Shown: piece by piece, positions 43,530-52,859 of the stretch
Layout of the letters: each line of letters starts with the position of its first letter
How positions within the stretch are numbered: position 1 is the stretch's first letter
Source: Tissierella simiarum
Lineage (GTDB): Bacteria; Bacillota; Clostridia; Tissierellales; Tissierellaceae
Reading direction: 5' to 3'
DNA length: 64,000 bases
Assembly (NCBI RefSeq): GCF_018917865.1
Contig: NZ_JAHLPM010000015.1
Coordinates: 23,720 to 87,719 of the forward strand
Notes under the pieces: model-generated
Told to the model about the DNA's origin: nothing
What the model saw: the letters and a program-made list of their open reading frames with translations, nothing else
Database searches by the model: none
Program-made: the position numbers and the translations under genes

Positions 43530-44057
43530 ATGAAGAAGAAAAAAGGTGGTAGACTTAGCAAATATGAGTCAGAATGGAAAGATAAATTAATAGTTATAGA
43601 AGGATGGGCAAGAGATGGACTTACAGATGAGCAAATAGCTAAAAACATGGGGATTAGTCCTAGTACATTATATGAATGGAAAAAGAAGTATTCGGAGTTT
43701 TCGGAGGCCCTAAAAAGAGGCAAAGATGTAATAGATAGAGAAGTAGAAAATGCTTTATTAAAACGTGCTTTAGGTTATGGATATGAAGAAGTAACCAAAG
43801 AAAGAATGATTAAAAAAGATGTGAAAGGCGATCCTATGACTGATTTACATGGATTTCCAATATCTGAAATGGTTACGACCAAGATAGTGACAAAGCAGGT
43901 AGTACCAGACACTACAGCACAAATATTTTGGCTGAAGAATAGAAAACCAGAACAGTGGAGAGATAAACAAGAAGTTACTCATAGTGGTTCTGTAGATGCA
44001 GGTCTTGAAAAACTTAATTCAATACTAAATCAGGTAAAAAGAAATGACGGAAGCTAA
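43530..44057 (+). CDS. terminase small subunit
   Basis: A 175-residue DNA-recognition subunit: basic KKKKGGRLSKYES start, helix-turn-helix DEQIAKNMGISPSTLYEWKK (about residues 34-53), then the conserved EVENALLKRALGYGYEEVTKE segment (about 70-90) of Terminase_2/PBSX-like small subunits. It overlaps the large subunit gene by 14 bases. Confidence 0.88.
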   Translation: MKKKKGGRLSKYESEWKDKLIVIEGWARDGLTDEQIAKNMGISPSTLYEWKKKYSEFSEALKRGKDVIDREVENALLKRALGYGYEEVTKERMIKKDVKGDPMTDLHGFPISEMVTTKIVTKQVVPDTTAQIFWLKNRKPEQWRDKQEVTHSGSVDAGLEKLNSILNQVKRNDGS

Positions 44058-45438
44058 AGAAAAAAAGGAACTAGTCCCACTATCAGAAAAATATCTAGAT
44101 TTTATGTCTTATAATGCTCCGGTAGAGTTTCTTGAAGGAACTACATTTGCTGGAAAGACTACAATAGGTGTTGTAAAGTGGATGCTAAAAGTAGCAGATT
44201 CACCTAAGAAACAACATGTACTTGCAGGACTAGATCTTGGAACAATAACTAAAAATATAATTACAAAAGACTATGGAATCTTAGATATCTTTGGACCATT
44301 AGTTACTTTTAATAGTTCGGGGAATAAGGATGAGCCATTACCTCATATTCTCTATCGTACAGCCCAAGGAGATAAGACAATATATATCATGGGTTATGAT
44401 AATAAAAAGAGATGGCAAAAGGCTCTAGGAGGCCAGTATGGATGTCTTTATATTGACGAAATCAATACTGCAGACATGGATTTTGTAAGAGAATCATCTA
44501 TGAGATGTGATTACATGATGGCTACACTTAATCCCGACGATCCTTCATTGCCTGTTTACAAAGAATACATTAACTGCAGTAGACCGACAAAAAAGTGGAA
44601 ACATACAGTGCCAAATGAATTATTAAGCATGTTAAATGAACCAGCTAAGCCTAATTGGACTTACTGGTTTTTCTCATTTGAGGATAATGCCGCATTAACA
44701 GATGAAAAGAAAGAACAAATAATATTGAATGTACCTAAAGGCACTAAACTACACAAAAACAAGATTCAAGGATTAAGAGGTAGAGCAACAGGGTTAATAT
44801 TCCCTAACTTTAGCAGGAAGAATAATGTAAGGTCCATTGATTGGCTTAAAAAGAGAATGGCTGATAAGAAGGACCCTCTAAAGTTTGTACATTTCTCATG
44901 TGGAGTGGATACAGCATATTCACAGGAAAGCCCTGATACGATTTCATTTATATATCAAGGAATCACTGATAAAGGACAATTGATAATCCTGGATGAAGAG
45001 GTTTACAACAATGCTAGTTTAGAAGTACCTTTAGCACCAAGTGATATTCCTCCAAGACTTATAGCTTTTCTAGAGAGGAATAGAAAGAAATGGGGATTTG
45101 CTAGAGATGTATTTATTGATAATGCAGACCAAGCAACCATTACAGAACTTAAGAAATATAAAAGGCAGAATGGTAGCATTTATAATTTCCTTAATGCCTA
45201 CAAGAAAGTAGAAAGAATAGACAGAATTCATTTACAGCTAGGATGGTTAAATGTAAATGATATTAAGACTGAAGCCGATTATATAGTATTAGATCATTGT
45301 GTTAACCATATAGGAGAATTAGAAGCTTATAGTTGGAAGGAAGATAAGTACGAGCCTGAGGATAAAAATGACCATACAATTAATGCTTCACAATATGGTT
45401 GGATACCATTTAGAACAAAGATAGGAATAGGAGGATAA
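44044..45438 (+). CDS. terminase large subunit
   Basis: A 464-residue packaging motor and nuclease. ATPase: deviant Walker A EGTTFAGKTT (about residues 34-43) and Walker B GCLYIDEIN (about 136-144). RNase H-like nuclease: CGVDTAYSQESPDT (first Asp), FIDNAD and the last acid in NDHTINASQY near the C-terminus. Works with the small subunit to cut and pump DNA into the procapsid through the portal. Confidence 0.9.
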   Translation: MTEAKEKKELVPLSEKYLDFMSYNAPVEFLEGTTFAGKTTIGVVKWMLKVADSPKKQHVLAGLDLGTITKNIITKDYGILDIFGPLVTFNSSGNKDEPLPHILYRTAQGDKTIYIMGYDNKKRWQKALGGQYGCLYIDEINTADMDFVRESSMRCDYMMATLNPDDPSLPVYKEYINCSRPTKKWKHTVPNELLSMLNEPAKPNWTYWFFSFEDNAALTDEKKEQIILNVPKGTKLHKNKIQGLRGRATGLIFPNFSRKNNVRSIDWLKKRMADKKDPLKFVHFSCGVDTAYSQESPDTISFIYQGITDKGQLIILDEEVYNNASLEVPLAPSDIPPRLIAFLERNRKKWGFARDVFIDNADQATITELKKYKRQNGSIYNFLNAYKKVERIDRIHLQLGWLNVNDIKTEADYIVLDHCVNHIGELEAYSWKEDKYEPEDKNDHTINASQYGWIPFRTKIGIGG

Positions 45439-45443
45439 GAAAA

Positions 45444-45671
45444 TTGCGGAAAGGATATTACCTTAATGATCATAAAGAGGGATTGAGTTGGTGGGAAGAT
45501 ACAGGAATACGCACAGTAAATAATGGGTTAATTCTGGAACTAAGAAGCAAACCAATCATAGGAGAAGATGGCCAGAAGTTTTATAGAAGGAGGCTCTTCT
45601 TTTGGAGGGATATAGGAAAGAAAATTTTTAGTAGGAAAGAAGAAGCTATAAAAAATTCTAAAAGAATCTGA
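45444..45671 (+). CDS. small phage protein (75 residues), unknown
   Basis: TTG start with AGGAGG ten bases upstream. Basic, tryptophan-containing product starting MRKGYYLNDHKEGLSWWEDT; beta-rich. Not recognised. It precedes a converging minus-strand gene. Confidence 0.5.
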   Translation: MRKGYYLNDHKEGLSWWEDTGIRTVNNGLILELRSKPIIGEDGQKFYRRRLFFWRDIGKKIFSRKEEAIKNSKRI

Positions 45672-45697
45672 GTATCCCTAAACATTGGGATACTCAG
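45668..45697. terminator. shared hairpin between converging genes
   Basis: CTGAGTATCCC pairs with GGGATACTCAG across an 8-base loop. On the minus strand a short T-rich tail follows, so it ends the minus-strand gene; it may also slow plus-strand transcription. Confidence 0.65.
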
Positions 45698-45704
45698 ATG
45701 ATAG

Positions 45705-45923
45705 TTAATAGTAAACTTTTAGTTTAGAAATTATACCATTTTCTTTTTCATAGTCGTCTTCTTTAATCTGAATAGTAGTGTCTGGGGTTTTCAGAAGCAC
45801 GCCAGCTGTTATAATACCCTGAAGCTCGATAGGAAAAAGAATAAAGTCTCCACGTTGGTCAGAACCTGGAGTACCTTCGTAAGTACCAGTTTCTATGAAA
45901 TTATCAAGAACAGTATATAGCAT
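45705..45923 (-). CDS. minus-strand accessory gene in the head module (72 residues)
   Basis: A 72-residue acidic protein (MLYTVLDNFIETGTYEGTPG start, beta-rich, no motif known). On the minus strand AAAGGAG lies eight bases before the ATG, a terminator hairpin follows the stop, and a leader with a 25-base imperfect palindrome precedes it. It sits between terminase and portal against the direction of all late genes, so it is probably expressed in the lysogen or under a separate signal. Confidence 0.6.
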   Translation of the reverse strand: MLYTVLDNFIETGTYEGTPGSDQRGDFILFPIELQGIITAGVLLKTPDTTIQIKEDDYEKENGIISKLKVYY

Positions 45924-45943
45924 AATAAATTCTCCTTTCTAAT

Positions 45944-45968
45944 GTACTTGGCTTGGCAGAGCCTGTAC
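45944..45968. promoter_or_regulatory. imperfect palindrome in the leader of the minus-strand gene
   Basis: GTACTTGGCT and AGCCTGTAC form a near-palindrome around TGGCAG. A minus-strand TATAAT-like box lies just beyond it (plus-strand ATTATA at 45973-45978), so it could be an operator near the start of transcription. Confidence 0.45.
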
Positions 45969-46040
45969 TTATATTATAGGAAAGTATGGAAATGTTTTCT
46001 AGTATTAGCTATATAAAAATACAGTATAGGAGGTTAAATT

Positions 46041-47546
46041 ATGGGATTGAAAGAGGTGATAAAGAACATGGCAATGAAATTACTTAACATACAACCTGCA
46101 ACAGATAATTCAATATCAATTAAAGAGCCTTTATCTCATGCAGGGACAGTATTAAGAAATAGAATATGGTATAGAGGTGATCCCTCTGAACTAGACCAAT
46201 TTTTTAAGCAGACTGCAACTGATGATGTAGGCAAGTCTAGATTTTGGGCAGCAGTACCAAGTGCCGATTCAAGTATAAGAAAATTCCATAGTGGTTTACC
46301 TGGTGAAATAGTAGATAAGTTGGCTGATATTGTGATAGCCGACTTAGATAATATTGAGTTAACTGAACAGGAACTATGGGATGAGATAGCATTAGACAAT
46401 AAATTTAGTGATAAAATATTAGGTGGAGCTATTAAAGATACTCTAATATGTGGTGATGGAGCTTTTAAATTAAGCGTAGATACAGAGATAACTGAATATC
46501 CTATAATAGAATTCTTCAGTGGTTCAGATGTCGACTATAGATATAAAAGAGGAAGGCTCCAGGAGATAGTATTCTATGCGTATTATACACATGACAAAGA
46601 AACCTATAGATTAGAAGAAATATACGGTAAAGGCTATATAGACTATAAGCTGTATGATAAGCATGATAAAGAAGTACCCTTATCCAAGGTACCAGAAATA
46701 GCTCATTTAAGTAAGATTACTTTTACTGGTGATTTTATTATGGCCGTACCTATGAAATTCTTCAAGTCGCCTAAGTTTGAGAATAGAGGGAATTCCATAT
46801 TTGAAAGAAAATCAGATAACTTTGATGCATTGGATGAAGTAATATCTCAATGGATAGATGCAATTCGTGCTGGTAGAGTGAAAACTTATATACCTGAGGA
46901 TCTTATCCCTAAGAATCCAGATACAGGAGCACTAATGCGACCGAACCCTTTTGATAACCAATTTATAGGGGTGGGAAGTTCCTTGAAGGAGGAATCTAAG
47001 GAGCAAATAGAACAAAAACAAGCAGATATAAACTATACTGCATTTGTAGAAAGTTATGCCAATACCCTAGATATGTGTTTACAGGGGATAATCTCGCCTA
47101 GCACATTAGGAATTGATTTAAAGAAAACAGATAATGCAGAGGCCCAAAGGGAAAAGGAAAAAACCACACTCTATACTAGAGGAAAGATAATTGATGTGTT
47201 GAATGAAGTAATTCCTCTATTAATAGATACAACTTTGAAAGTACATGACACCATGAAAGGGAAATCTCCTGGAGAATATCAAGAAAATATAACCGTATCC
47301 TTTGGAGAATATGCAAGTCCTGACTTTGATTCTACTGTAGAGGTAGTAGGAAAAGCCAAGTCCTATGGAATAATGAGTTTAGAGCAGTGTATAGAAGAAC
47401 TATATGGAGATACCTGGACTGATGAAGAAAAAACCCTTGAAGTTAAGAGAATAAAACTAGGTGATTCTGTAGTGGATGAACCTGCTACTAATATTGATGG
47501 CATGGAAGAAGATGAAGAAGAAGTGATAGAAAATGACGAGGAATAA
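46041..47546 (+). CDS. portal protein
   Basis: A 501-residue SPP1 Gp6/PBSX-like portal protein. Evidence: position between TerL and minor head protein, the LRNRIWYRGDPSELDQFFKQ start region, the GGAIKDTLICGDGAFKL segment, the long central alpha region, and an acidic end (DEEEVIENDEE). It forms the ring through which DNA enters the head. AGGAGG before the ATG; overlaps the next gene by 14 bases. Confidence 0.85.
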   Translation: MGLKEVIKNMAMKLLNIQPATDNSISIKEPLSHAGTVLRNRIWYRGDPSELDQFFKQTATDDVGKSRFWAAVPSADSSIRKFHSGLPGEIVDKLADIVIADLDNIELTEQELWDEIALDNKFSDKILGGAIKDTLICGDGAFKLSVDTEITEYPIIEFFSGSDVDYRYKRGRLQEIVFYAYYTHDKETYRLEEIYGKGYIDYKLYDKHDKEVPLSKVPEIAHLSKITFTGDFIMAVPMKFFKSPKFENRGNSIFERKSDNFDALDEVISQWIDAIRAGRVKTYIPEDLIPKNPDTGALMRPNPFDNQFIGVGSSLKEESKEQIEQKQADINYTAFVESYANTLDMCLQGIISPSTLGIDLKKTDNAEAQREKEKTTLYTRGKIIDVLNEVIPLLIDTTLKVHDTMKGKSPGEYQENITVSFGEYASPDFDSTVEVVGKAKSYGIMSLEQCIEELYGDTWTDEEKTLEVKRIKLGDSVVDEPATNIDGMEEDEEEVIENDEE

Positions 47547-48759
47547 GGACAAAGATAAGGCCTATAATATACGAGAAATATATCAGCAGATGGAATTAGA
47601 TCTAATAGCTTCTATGAAAAGAAATCTATCTAGGCATCAAGAGGAAGAAGTAAAGCAAGGATTTAAATTTGAACAATGGCAATCTGTTAAATTAAGAGAC
47701 TTAGAAAGATTTAGAAAAGAAAATATAAAAATTATAGGGGAATATGCTAGACCTATAGAGGAAATAATTCATAATACATTGACAGAAACCTATAAAAAAT
47801 CCCAAGATAATGTTAATGAATTTATAAAAGAGATTAAAAATGAATATGTAAATGATGTATTTGTCAAATTACCAGGAGATTTAGATCCAATAAAGAAACC
47901 TATAGAATCTGAAACTATGCAGGATATGATAGAGGAAGCTTTAGAAAATATAAGAGTTTGGGAAGAAGCTCCAACACCTATTGATGATGTATTCTTTAGA
48001 TCTAATGATAGAAAGTTTGATGCTTTAATAGAAACAGTAGAGAATGACTTTAAAAAGGCTAATTCAGCAGTCTTAAGAAGAATGGATGATATATACAGGC
48101 AAACTGTATTTAAGGCCCAGGTGCATTACAATCAAGGAGCTGTAAGTTTAGATAAAGCTATAGATATGGCAACAGAGGATTTTCTTAATAAAGGAATAGA
48201 CGCTATTACTTACAAAGATGGTAAAAAAGTTAATATAGTCTCCTATGCAGAAATGGCATTAAGGACTGCAAACCATAGGGCATATCTTATGGCAGAGGGT
48301 AAGAAAAGGCAAGAGATTGGATTACATTTAGTTGTAGTATCGGCTCATGCTACAGCCTGCGAATACTGCATACCATGGCAAGGAAAGATAATTATTGATG
48401 ATGTGTATGGCAGTGGTAAAAAGGAAGATGGACCATATCCATTACTTAGCGAAGCAATGGAAGCGGAGTTCTTACATCCGAATTGCAGGCATAACCTAAG
48501 TACTTATTTTCCTAACATAACTACACTTCCCAAAGTTCCTAACATGGAAAAGGTAGAGGAAAATTATAAAAGAGAACAAAGACAAAGGGCATTGGAAAGG
48601 GCGATAAGAAAGCAAAAAAGAGTAGTAGAAGGAACTGTAGACAAAGATAATCTAAAGGTTGAGAAGGATAAACTTAGGAAGCTTCAAGAGGAAATGAGGA
48701 ATTATTTAAAAGAGAATCCACAACTAAGACGGGCTTATAGGAGAGAAAAAATATATTAG
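47533..48759 (+). CDS. minor head protein (phage minor capsid protein 2 family)
   Basis: A 408-residue, highly charged helical protein with the family mark ALRTANHRAYLMAEGKKRQE, VSAHATACEYCIPWQGKII (conserved CxxC) and FLHPNCRHNLSTY (about residues 310-325). This type joins the portal and is packaged in small copy number. The ATG overlaps the portal stop. Confidence 0.85.
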   Translation: MTRNKDKDKAYNIREIYQQMELDLIASMKRNLSRHQEEEVKQGFKFEQWQSVKLRDLERFRKENIKIIGEYARPIEEIIHNTLTETYKKSQDNVNEFIKEIKNEYVNDVFVKLPGDLDPIKKPIESETMQDMIEEALENIRVWEEAPTPIDDVFFRSNDRKFDALIETVENDFKKANSAVLRRMDDIYRQTVFKAQVHYNQGAVSLDKAIDMATEDFLNKGIDAITYKDGKKVNIVSYAEMALRTANHRAYLMAEGKKRQEIGLHLVVVSAHATACEYCIPWQGKIIIDDVYGSGKKEDGPYPLLSEAMEAEFLHPNCRHNLSTYFPNITTLPKVPNMEKVEENYKREQRQRALERAIRKQKRVVEGTVDKDNLKVEKDKLRKLQEEMRNYLKENPQLRRAYRREKIY

Positions 48760-48770
48760 GAGGGATTTAA

Positions 48771-48857
48771 TTGGCTACAGCTACACAGGTAACACTAATT
48801 ATATGTTTAACATTAATAGGATTAACATTGATTAATAAAAGAGATAAGACCAATTAA
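48771..48857 (+). CDS. 28-residue membrane peptide
   Basis: TTG start with GGAGGG seven bases upstream. A single hydrophobic stretch (QVTLIICLTLIGLTLINKRD) makes one membrane helix. The stop lies inside a terminator. Function unknown. Confidence 0.45.
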   Translation: MATATQVTLIICLTLIGLTLINKRDKTN

Positions 48858-48868
48858 GGTCTTTTTTT
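48846..48868 (+). terminator. terminator overlapping the end of the small membrane peptide gene
   Basis: AAGACC pairs with GGTCTT around AATTAA, followed by T5. Confidence 0.7.
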
Positions 48869-48986
48869 ATTGTCCTAAATAAGACGTTAAACTGTTTAAT
48901 ATTACCCTAATGGCAGGGAATAAAAGCCATATCCCAAAACTAGGACTGGCTAGAATAAAAGGAAAGGGATTGAAAGGAGAATACAA

Positions 48987-49559
48987 ATGGAGTGGTTAAA
49001 GGAATTATTAAAAGATTTACCTAATGCAACAGAATTAGAAAAAGCTATTGCTAAAGGAATAGGGGAAAACTTTGTATCTAAGGCGGATTTCAACACTGTA
49101 AATGACACTAAAAAACAATTAGAAGTTGATATTAAAGAAAGAGATACGCAACTTGAAACCCTTAAAAAGTCAGTAGGAGACAATGAAGAATTAAAGAAAC
49201 AAATTGAAACTTTACAAGAAGATAATAGGACTAAAGATGAAGAGTACCAGAAACAATTAAAAGATTTACAACTTACTAACGCTATCAATTTAGCATTAAA
49301 CGGTAAGGTGCATGATGTGGATTTAGTGGCTGGATTGGTGGATAAAGAGAAAGTAATTATAGGTAATGACGGGAATATAGTGGGATTGGATGAACAGATA
49401 CAATCATTACAAGAAAATAAATCTTTCTTATTCAAAGGAGAAACTACAGATCCAAATAATCCTACTCCTGGATTCCAAAAGATAGGAAATCCACCACCTA
49501 ATGATCCAGGGGCAATGGAAGATGCAATAGCCGCCGCTTTTGGAAATACAGAGAAATAA
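48987..49559 (+). CDS. capsid scaffolding protein (phage GP20 type)
   Basis: A 190-residue protein just before the capsid gene. Long coiled coil (LEVDIKERDTQLETLKKSVG to KQLKDLQLTNAI, about residues 45-105) and a flexible proline-rich end (TTDPNNPTPGFQKIGNPPPN), both typical of internal scaffolds that guide capsid assembly and leave. GGAGA before the ATG. Confidence 0.82.
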   Translation: MEWLKELLKDLPNATELEKAIAKGIGENFVSKADFNTVNDTKKQLEVDIKERDTQLETLKKSVGDNEELKKQIETLQEDNRTKDEEYQKQLKDLQLTNAINLALNGKVHDVDLVAGLVDKEKVIIGNDGNIVGLDEQIQSLQENKSFLFKGETTDPNNPTPGFQKIGNPPPNDPGAMEDAIAAAFGNTEK

Positions 49560-49582
49560 TATAATTAAAGGAGAGATGTGTA

Positions 49583-50467
49583 ATGCCAGCTATTAATTAT
49601 GCTGAAAGATTTGAAAGACAAATAGAACAACAATTTGCAAGAGAATTGACATCTGCAAATATAGCAACAAACAATAGATATAGATTTATTGATGCACAAA
49701 CAATCAGAATACCTACTGTGGAATTAACAGGATATAAGGACCATGCTAGAGATGGTTCGAAGAATAGGGGGAAGGTAGGAAATACCTATCAAGCACTTAC
49801 CTTAACTCATGATAGAGATATTGAGTTTTATGTAGATGAAATGGATGTGGATGAGACTAATCAAGTTTTATCTGCTGCTAATATAACATCGGTATTTAAC
49901 GAAGATCAAGCTATACCAGAAACTGATGCTTATAGATACTCTAAGCTTTATTCAGAGTTTGTGGCGCATGGCGGGACTGTAAACACTACTGTATTAACAG
50001 AAGGTAATATTCTATCCATATTCGATAAGATGATGGAAGATATGGATGAGGCAGGAGTACCTCAGTCTGGAAGAATTTTAAAAGTGACTCCCACCGTTTA
50101 CACTATGCTTAAGAATGCAGAGGGAATCCAAAGGACCTTAGATGTTACAGGTGGTGCTAAGGGAATTAATAGAAATGTTAGATCCTTAGATGAAGTTACT
50201 ATAGATACTGTACCATCAGATAGGATGAAAACGGCCTATGATTTTACAGAAGGATGGGTTCCAGCAGCAGGTGCTAAACAAATAAATATGATTTTATGCC
50301 ATACATCTGGAATATTAGCCCCTATAAAAGTAAGGGATATTTATTTGTGGATGAAGGGTGAAACTCCTGAGTCAGCATATGGATATTTATATCAGAATAG
50401 ATCCTTCCAAGACTTATTTGTTATAAAGGCTAAGAAGGATGCCATTGCTATTAATGCACAAGAATAG
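49583..50467 (+). CDS. major capsid protein
   Basis: A 294-residue protein directly after the scaffold gene, of the HK97-like fold by position and layout: N-arm MPAINYAERFERQIEQQF, strands in IRIPTVELTGYKDHARDG, central spine region DKMMEDMDEAGVPQSGRILK. No delta-domain protease gene is present, as in other scaffold-separate phages. GGAGAGATG before the ATG. Confidence 0.82.
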   Translation: MPAINYAERFERQIEQQFARELTSANIATNNRYRFIDAQTIRIPTVELTGYKDHARDGSKNRGKVGNTYQALTLTHDRDIEFYVDEMDVDETNQVLSAANITSVFNEDQAIPETDAYRYSKLYSEFVAHGGTVNTTVLTEGNILSIFDKMMEDMDEAGVPQSGRILKVTPTVYTMLKNAEGIQRTLDVTGGAKGINRNVRSLDEVTIDTVPSDRMKTAYDFTEGWVPAAGAKQINMILCHTSGILAPIKVRDIYLWMKGETPESAYGYLYQNRSFQDLFVIKAKKDAIAINAQE

Positions 50468-50479
50468 GAGGGATAATTT

Positions 50480-50725
50480 ATGTATGCAGTTAAAGCTAAT
50501 AGACAATATAAAATATCAGAAGATGAAAAGCAGAAATATATTGACTTAGGTTATAAAATAGCAGAACTAAAAGATAATAAATTAGTATTTGAGGAAGTAG
50601 AAACAGAAGAATCAAAGGAAATTGCTGAATTAAAAGCAAAAGTTAAGGAATTAGAAAAAGAATTAGAAGAAGTAAAGAAGGTTGAAGAAACTGATAAGAA
50701 AGCTAAAAAGGGAGAGGGCAAATAG
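50480..50725 (+). CDS. small coiled-coil head protein (81 residues)
   Basis: The second half is an uninterrupted heptad coiled coil (EIAELKAKVKELEKELEEVK) and the end is basic. Located between capsid and connector genes, the site of head decoration or small adaptor proteins. Ribosome site GGAGGG; function unproven. Confidence 0.55.
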   Translation: MYAVKANRQYKISEDEKQKYIDLGYKIAELKDNKLVFEEVETEESKEIAELKAKVKELEKELEEVKKVEETDKKAKKGEGK

Positions 50726-50757
50726 CTCTCTCCTAAAGTTTTAAAGGGGTGAGTTAT

Positions 50758-51123
50758 TTGGCTTATGTAGATTATGAATACTATAAAAATGAGTACAAAG
50801 GTAATTTAGATGAAGATACAGCTACTAAACTTTTGGAAGAATCATCAGATCAGGTAGATAGATTAACATATGGAAGAATAAGACGCAAAGGATTTAGTAA
50901 CCTCACAGAGTACCAACAAGAAATGATTAAAAAAGCAGTATGCTATCAAGCTGATTTTATTAGTAACTATGGAGAGTACCTTAATATTCCTATTGATGGA
51001 TATAGTGCTGGTGGTATAAGTCTATCATTTAGTAAGGACAATCAAGGCGCTGGTGGAGTTATAGCAGATAAGAAAACTTTAGATTATCTAAGTCAAACAG
51101 GGCTTACAGTTAGGAGGTTATAG
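50758..51123 (+). CDS. head-tail connector protein (Gp15/gp6-like)
   Basis: About 121 residues. Helical bundle with YVDYEYYKNEYKGNLDEDTA and SDQVDRLTYGRI, as in head-tail adaptor proteins, and a loop GGISLSFSKDNQG. The TTG at 50758 follows AAAGGGGTG with good spacing; GTG at 50749 is less well placed. Confidence 0.7.
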   Translation: MAYVDYEYYKNEYKGNLDEDTATKLLEESSDQVDRLTYGRIRRKGFSNLTEYQQEMIKKAVCYQADFISNYGEYLNIPIDGYSAGGISLSFSKDNQGAGGVIADKKTLDYLSQTGLTVRRL

Positions 51124-51125
51124 CT

Positions 51126-51461
51126 ATGAAACTTCCATTTCCTGATTGGCTATTGGTTACGCCTATTAAGGTTTACGTTGAATTACCTGGTGAAGATGGA
51201 GTTACTAATGAATTGATCTTTGATGGTAAATGTAACTTTAATGAAAAAAGTAAAACTGTAATGAATGCAGAAAGACAATTAGTAACACTATCAGGTTCCT
51301 GTATATTCAAAGGAGATATATATCCTAACAAGCCAATTAAAGGCTATATAACTCTAGTTGATGATGAAGGAAATAAGATTGAGAGTAGACAGATATATAA
51401 CTATAGAAAGATTCGTAACCCTGATGGCTCAATATATTCTACAGAATTGGACTTGATGTAA
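51126..51461 (+). CDS. head-closure / minor capsid protein (111 residues)
   Basis: Beta-rich 111-residue protein (LLVTPIKVYVELPGEDGVTN) at the stopper position; such proteins close the portal channel after packaging. Assigned mainly by gene order and size. AGGAGG precedes the ATG. Confidence 0.6.
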   Translation: MKLPFPDWLLVTPIKVYVELPGEDGVTNELIFDGKCNFNEKSKTVMNAERQLVTLSGSCIFKGDIYPNKPIKGYITLVDDEGNKIESRQIYNYRKIRNPDGSIYSTELDLM

Positions 51462-51462
51462 T

Positions 51463-51837
51463 ATGAAAGTTAAAGCAAATATTAAACTCAATCAATCAAA
51501 TATTAAGAAGATACAAGAGGGTATGGAGAAGTCATTACCTTTAATTATGGAAGCTATGAAAACAGAAATTAATAACATGCAAGTAGTCCCTAAAGAGATT
51601 GGTGACCTAGAAGAATCAGCGGTAGTGGGAGTAGAGGAAGGTAAAGGCTATATTAGTTATAATACACCTTATGCTAGAAGGTTATATTATCATCCAGAGT
51701 ATGATTTTAGACAGGATAAGAATCCAAATGCTCAAGGTAGATGGTTAGATCCGTTTATTCATGGAGATAAAAAGGCTTGGCTGACTGTAGCTTTTGGTGA
51801 ATTTCTTAAACAAAATTCTAGTGGGGTGATTGAATGA
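51463..51837 (+). CDS. minor capsid protein 2 / HK97 gp10-like adaptor
   Basis: A 124-residue protein with an N-terminal helix region and NTPYARRLYYHPEYDF, then PNAQGRWLDPF, the conserved block of the Minor_capsid_2/gp10-like family that joins head to tail. It overlaps the next gene by four bases. Confidence 0.75.
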   Translation: MKVKANIKLNQSNIKKIQEGMEKSLPLIMEAMKTEINNMQVVPKEIGDLEESAVVGVEEGKGYISYNTPYARRLYYHPEYDFRQDKNPNAQGRWLDPFIHGDKKAWLTVAFGEFLKQNSSGVIE

Positions 51838-52223
51838 TAACTGCAAGTGATTTTAAGGATTGGTTAAAAGAAAGGGTTGATTGTCCCACATGGTTTACTG
51901 GTGGACTTAGAGATACAAAAGAAAAGTCTATAGTTATTTACAATGGAAAAGCCTATACCAATCCAATGGCCATAGGTGGAGTACAGAACAGCTCTTATAC
52001 AAGCAAAGGCATTAGGATATTAATACATTGGAATAAAAACATTAAAGAAAGTGAATTGAAAGCTCAAGAAGTATATAACTCTTTATTAGGACAAAGTGGA
52101 GTTATAGCAGGTAAAAGAGTAATACAGTTTAAAATGAGAGATTCGGAACCAGTTTACCTTGGTGTAGATAGTTCTGGAATTTATGAATATGTAATCGATT
52201 TAGAAATAATAATAGAAAGGTAG
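51834..52223 (+). CDS. minor capsid protein 3 / tail completion protein
   Basis: A 129-residue alpha/beta protein (KSIVIYNGKAYTNPMAIGGV, IRILIHWNKNIKESELKAQE), at the position of the tail terminator protein that ends tube growth. Family assignment from order and layout. Confidence 0.68.
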   Translation: MITASDFKDWLKERVDCPTWFTGGLRDTKEKSIVIYNGKAYTNPMAIGGVQNSSYTSKGIRILIHWNKNIKESELKAQEVYNSLLGQSGVIAGKRVIQFKMRDSEPVYLGVDSSGIYEYVIDLEIIIER

Positions 52224-52230
52224 TGAAAGT

Positions 52231-52677
52231 ATGGCTAATTTAGGAGTATATCCTGTTTTTAATATTGGTTTTAAGATTGGTACTAAAGGTAGGACAAGTG
52301 CCGAAGAAGATATGAAAGTTATAAAAGATATGGAAACTTTCTCCCCATCCATTGATGGAAATGTAGAAGAGTGGACACCAATGGATACGGAGGGATGGAT
52401 TAGAAGACTAATGACTGGAAAGGGATTCTCTATTGCATTGAATGGTAAAAGGCATGTAGGTGATCCTGGCAATGATTATGTAGCGGCCTTAGCTTGGAAA
52501 AGTGGACTAGAATGTTCTTCTAAGGCAGCAATAGTATTTCCTGATGGAGATAAGCTTGAATTTGATTGTATAGTGAATGTTACTACACCTTTTGGTGGAG
52601 ACAGTACTGGTGTATCTGGACTAGAGTTAGAATTACAAAGTGATGGCAAACCAACCTATGTACCAGCAGTACCTTAG
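52231..52677 (+). CDS. major tail tube protein
   Basis: A 148-residue protein: FNIGFKIGTKGRTSAEEDMK, DMETFSPSIDGNVEEWTPMD, TGKGFSIALNGKRHVGDPGN, a beta-barrel pattern typical of tube subunits of this siphovirus group. It precedes the tail chaperones and tape measure, as expected. Confidence 0.78.
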   Translation: MANLGVYPVFNIGFKIGTKGRTSAEEDMKVIKDMETFSPSIDGNVEEWTPMDTEGWIRRLMTGKGFSIALNGKRHVGDPGNDYVAALAWKSGLECSSKAAIVFPDGDKLEFDCIVNVTTPFGGDSTGVSGLELELQSDGKPTYVPAVP

Positions 52678-52688
52678 GAGGTATTTAA

Positions 52689-52859
52689 ATGAAAGTAAAG
52701 GTATTAAATAAATTCAATGACTTAAAAGAAAATAAAATAAGAGAAGTTGGAGAGATATTTGAGGTACCTAAGAAGAGGTATGAGGAAATAAACTCTACCT
52801 CTCATGGTACTTTAATTGAAGAAGTAAAACAAACAAAGGAGATGAAGGATAATGAGTAA
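52689..52859 (+). CDS. small tail-module protein (56 residues)
   Basis: Basic product beginning MKVKVLNKFNDLKENKIREV, containing GEIFEVPKKRYEEI, like short proteins that often follow tail tube genes. AGGAGG before the ATG, overlaps the chaperone gene by eight bases. Confidence 0.5.
   Translation: MKVKVLNKFNDLKENKIREVGEIFEVPKKRYEEINSTSHGTLIEEVKQTKEMKDNE

Noticed and set aside
44044..45438. Terminase ATPase inactivated by deviant Walker A
   Set aside because: EGTTFAGKTT keeps the G-K-T core and the Walker B is intact, so it is probably a normal variant for this terminase group.
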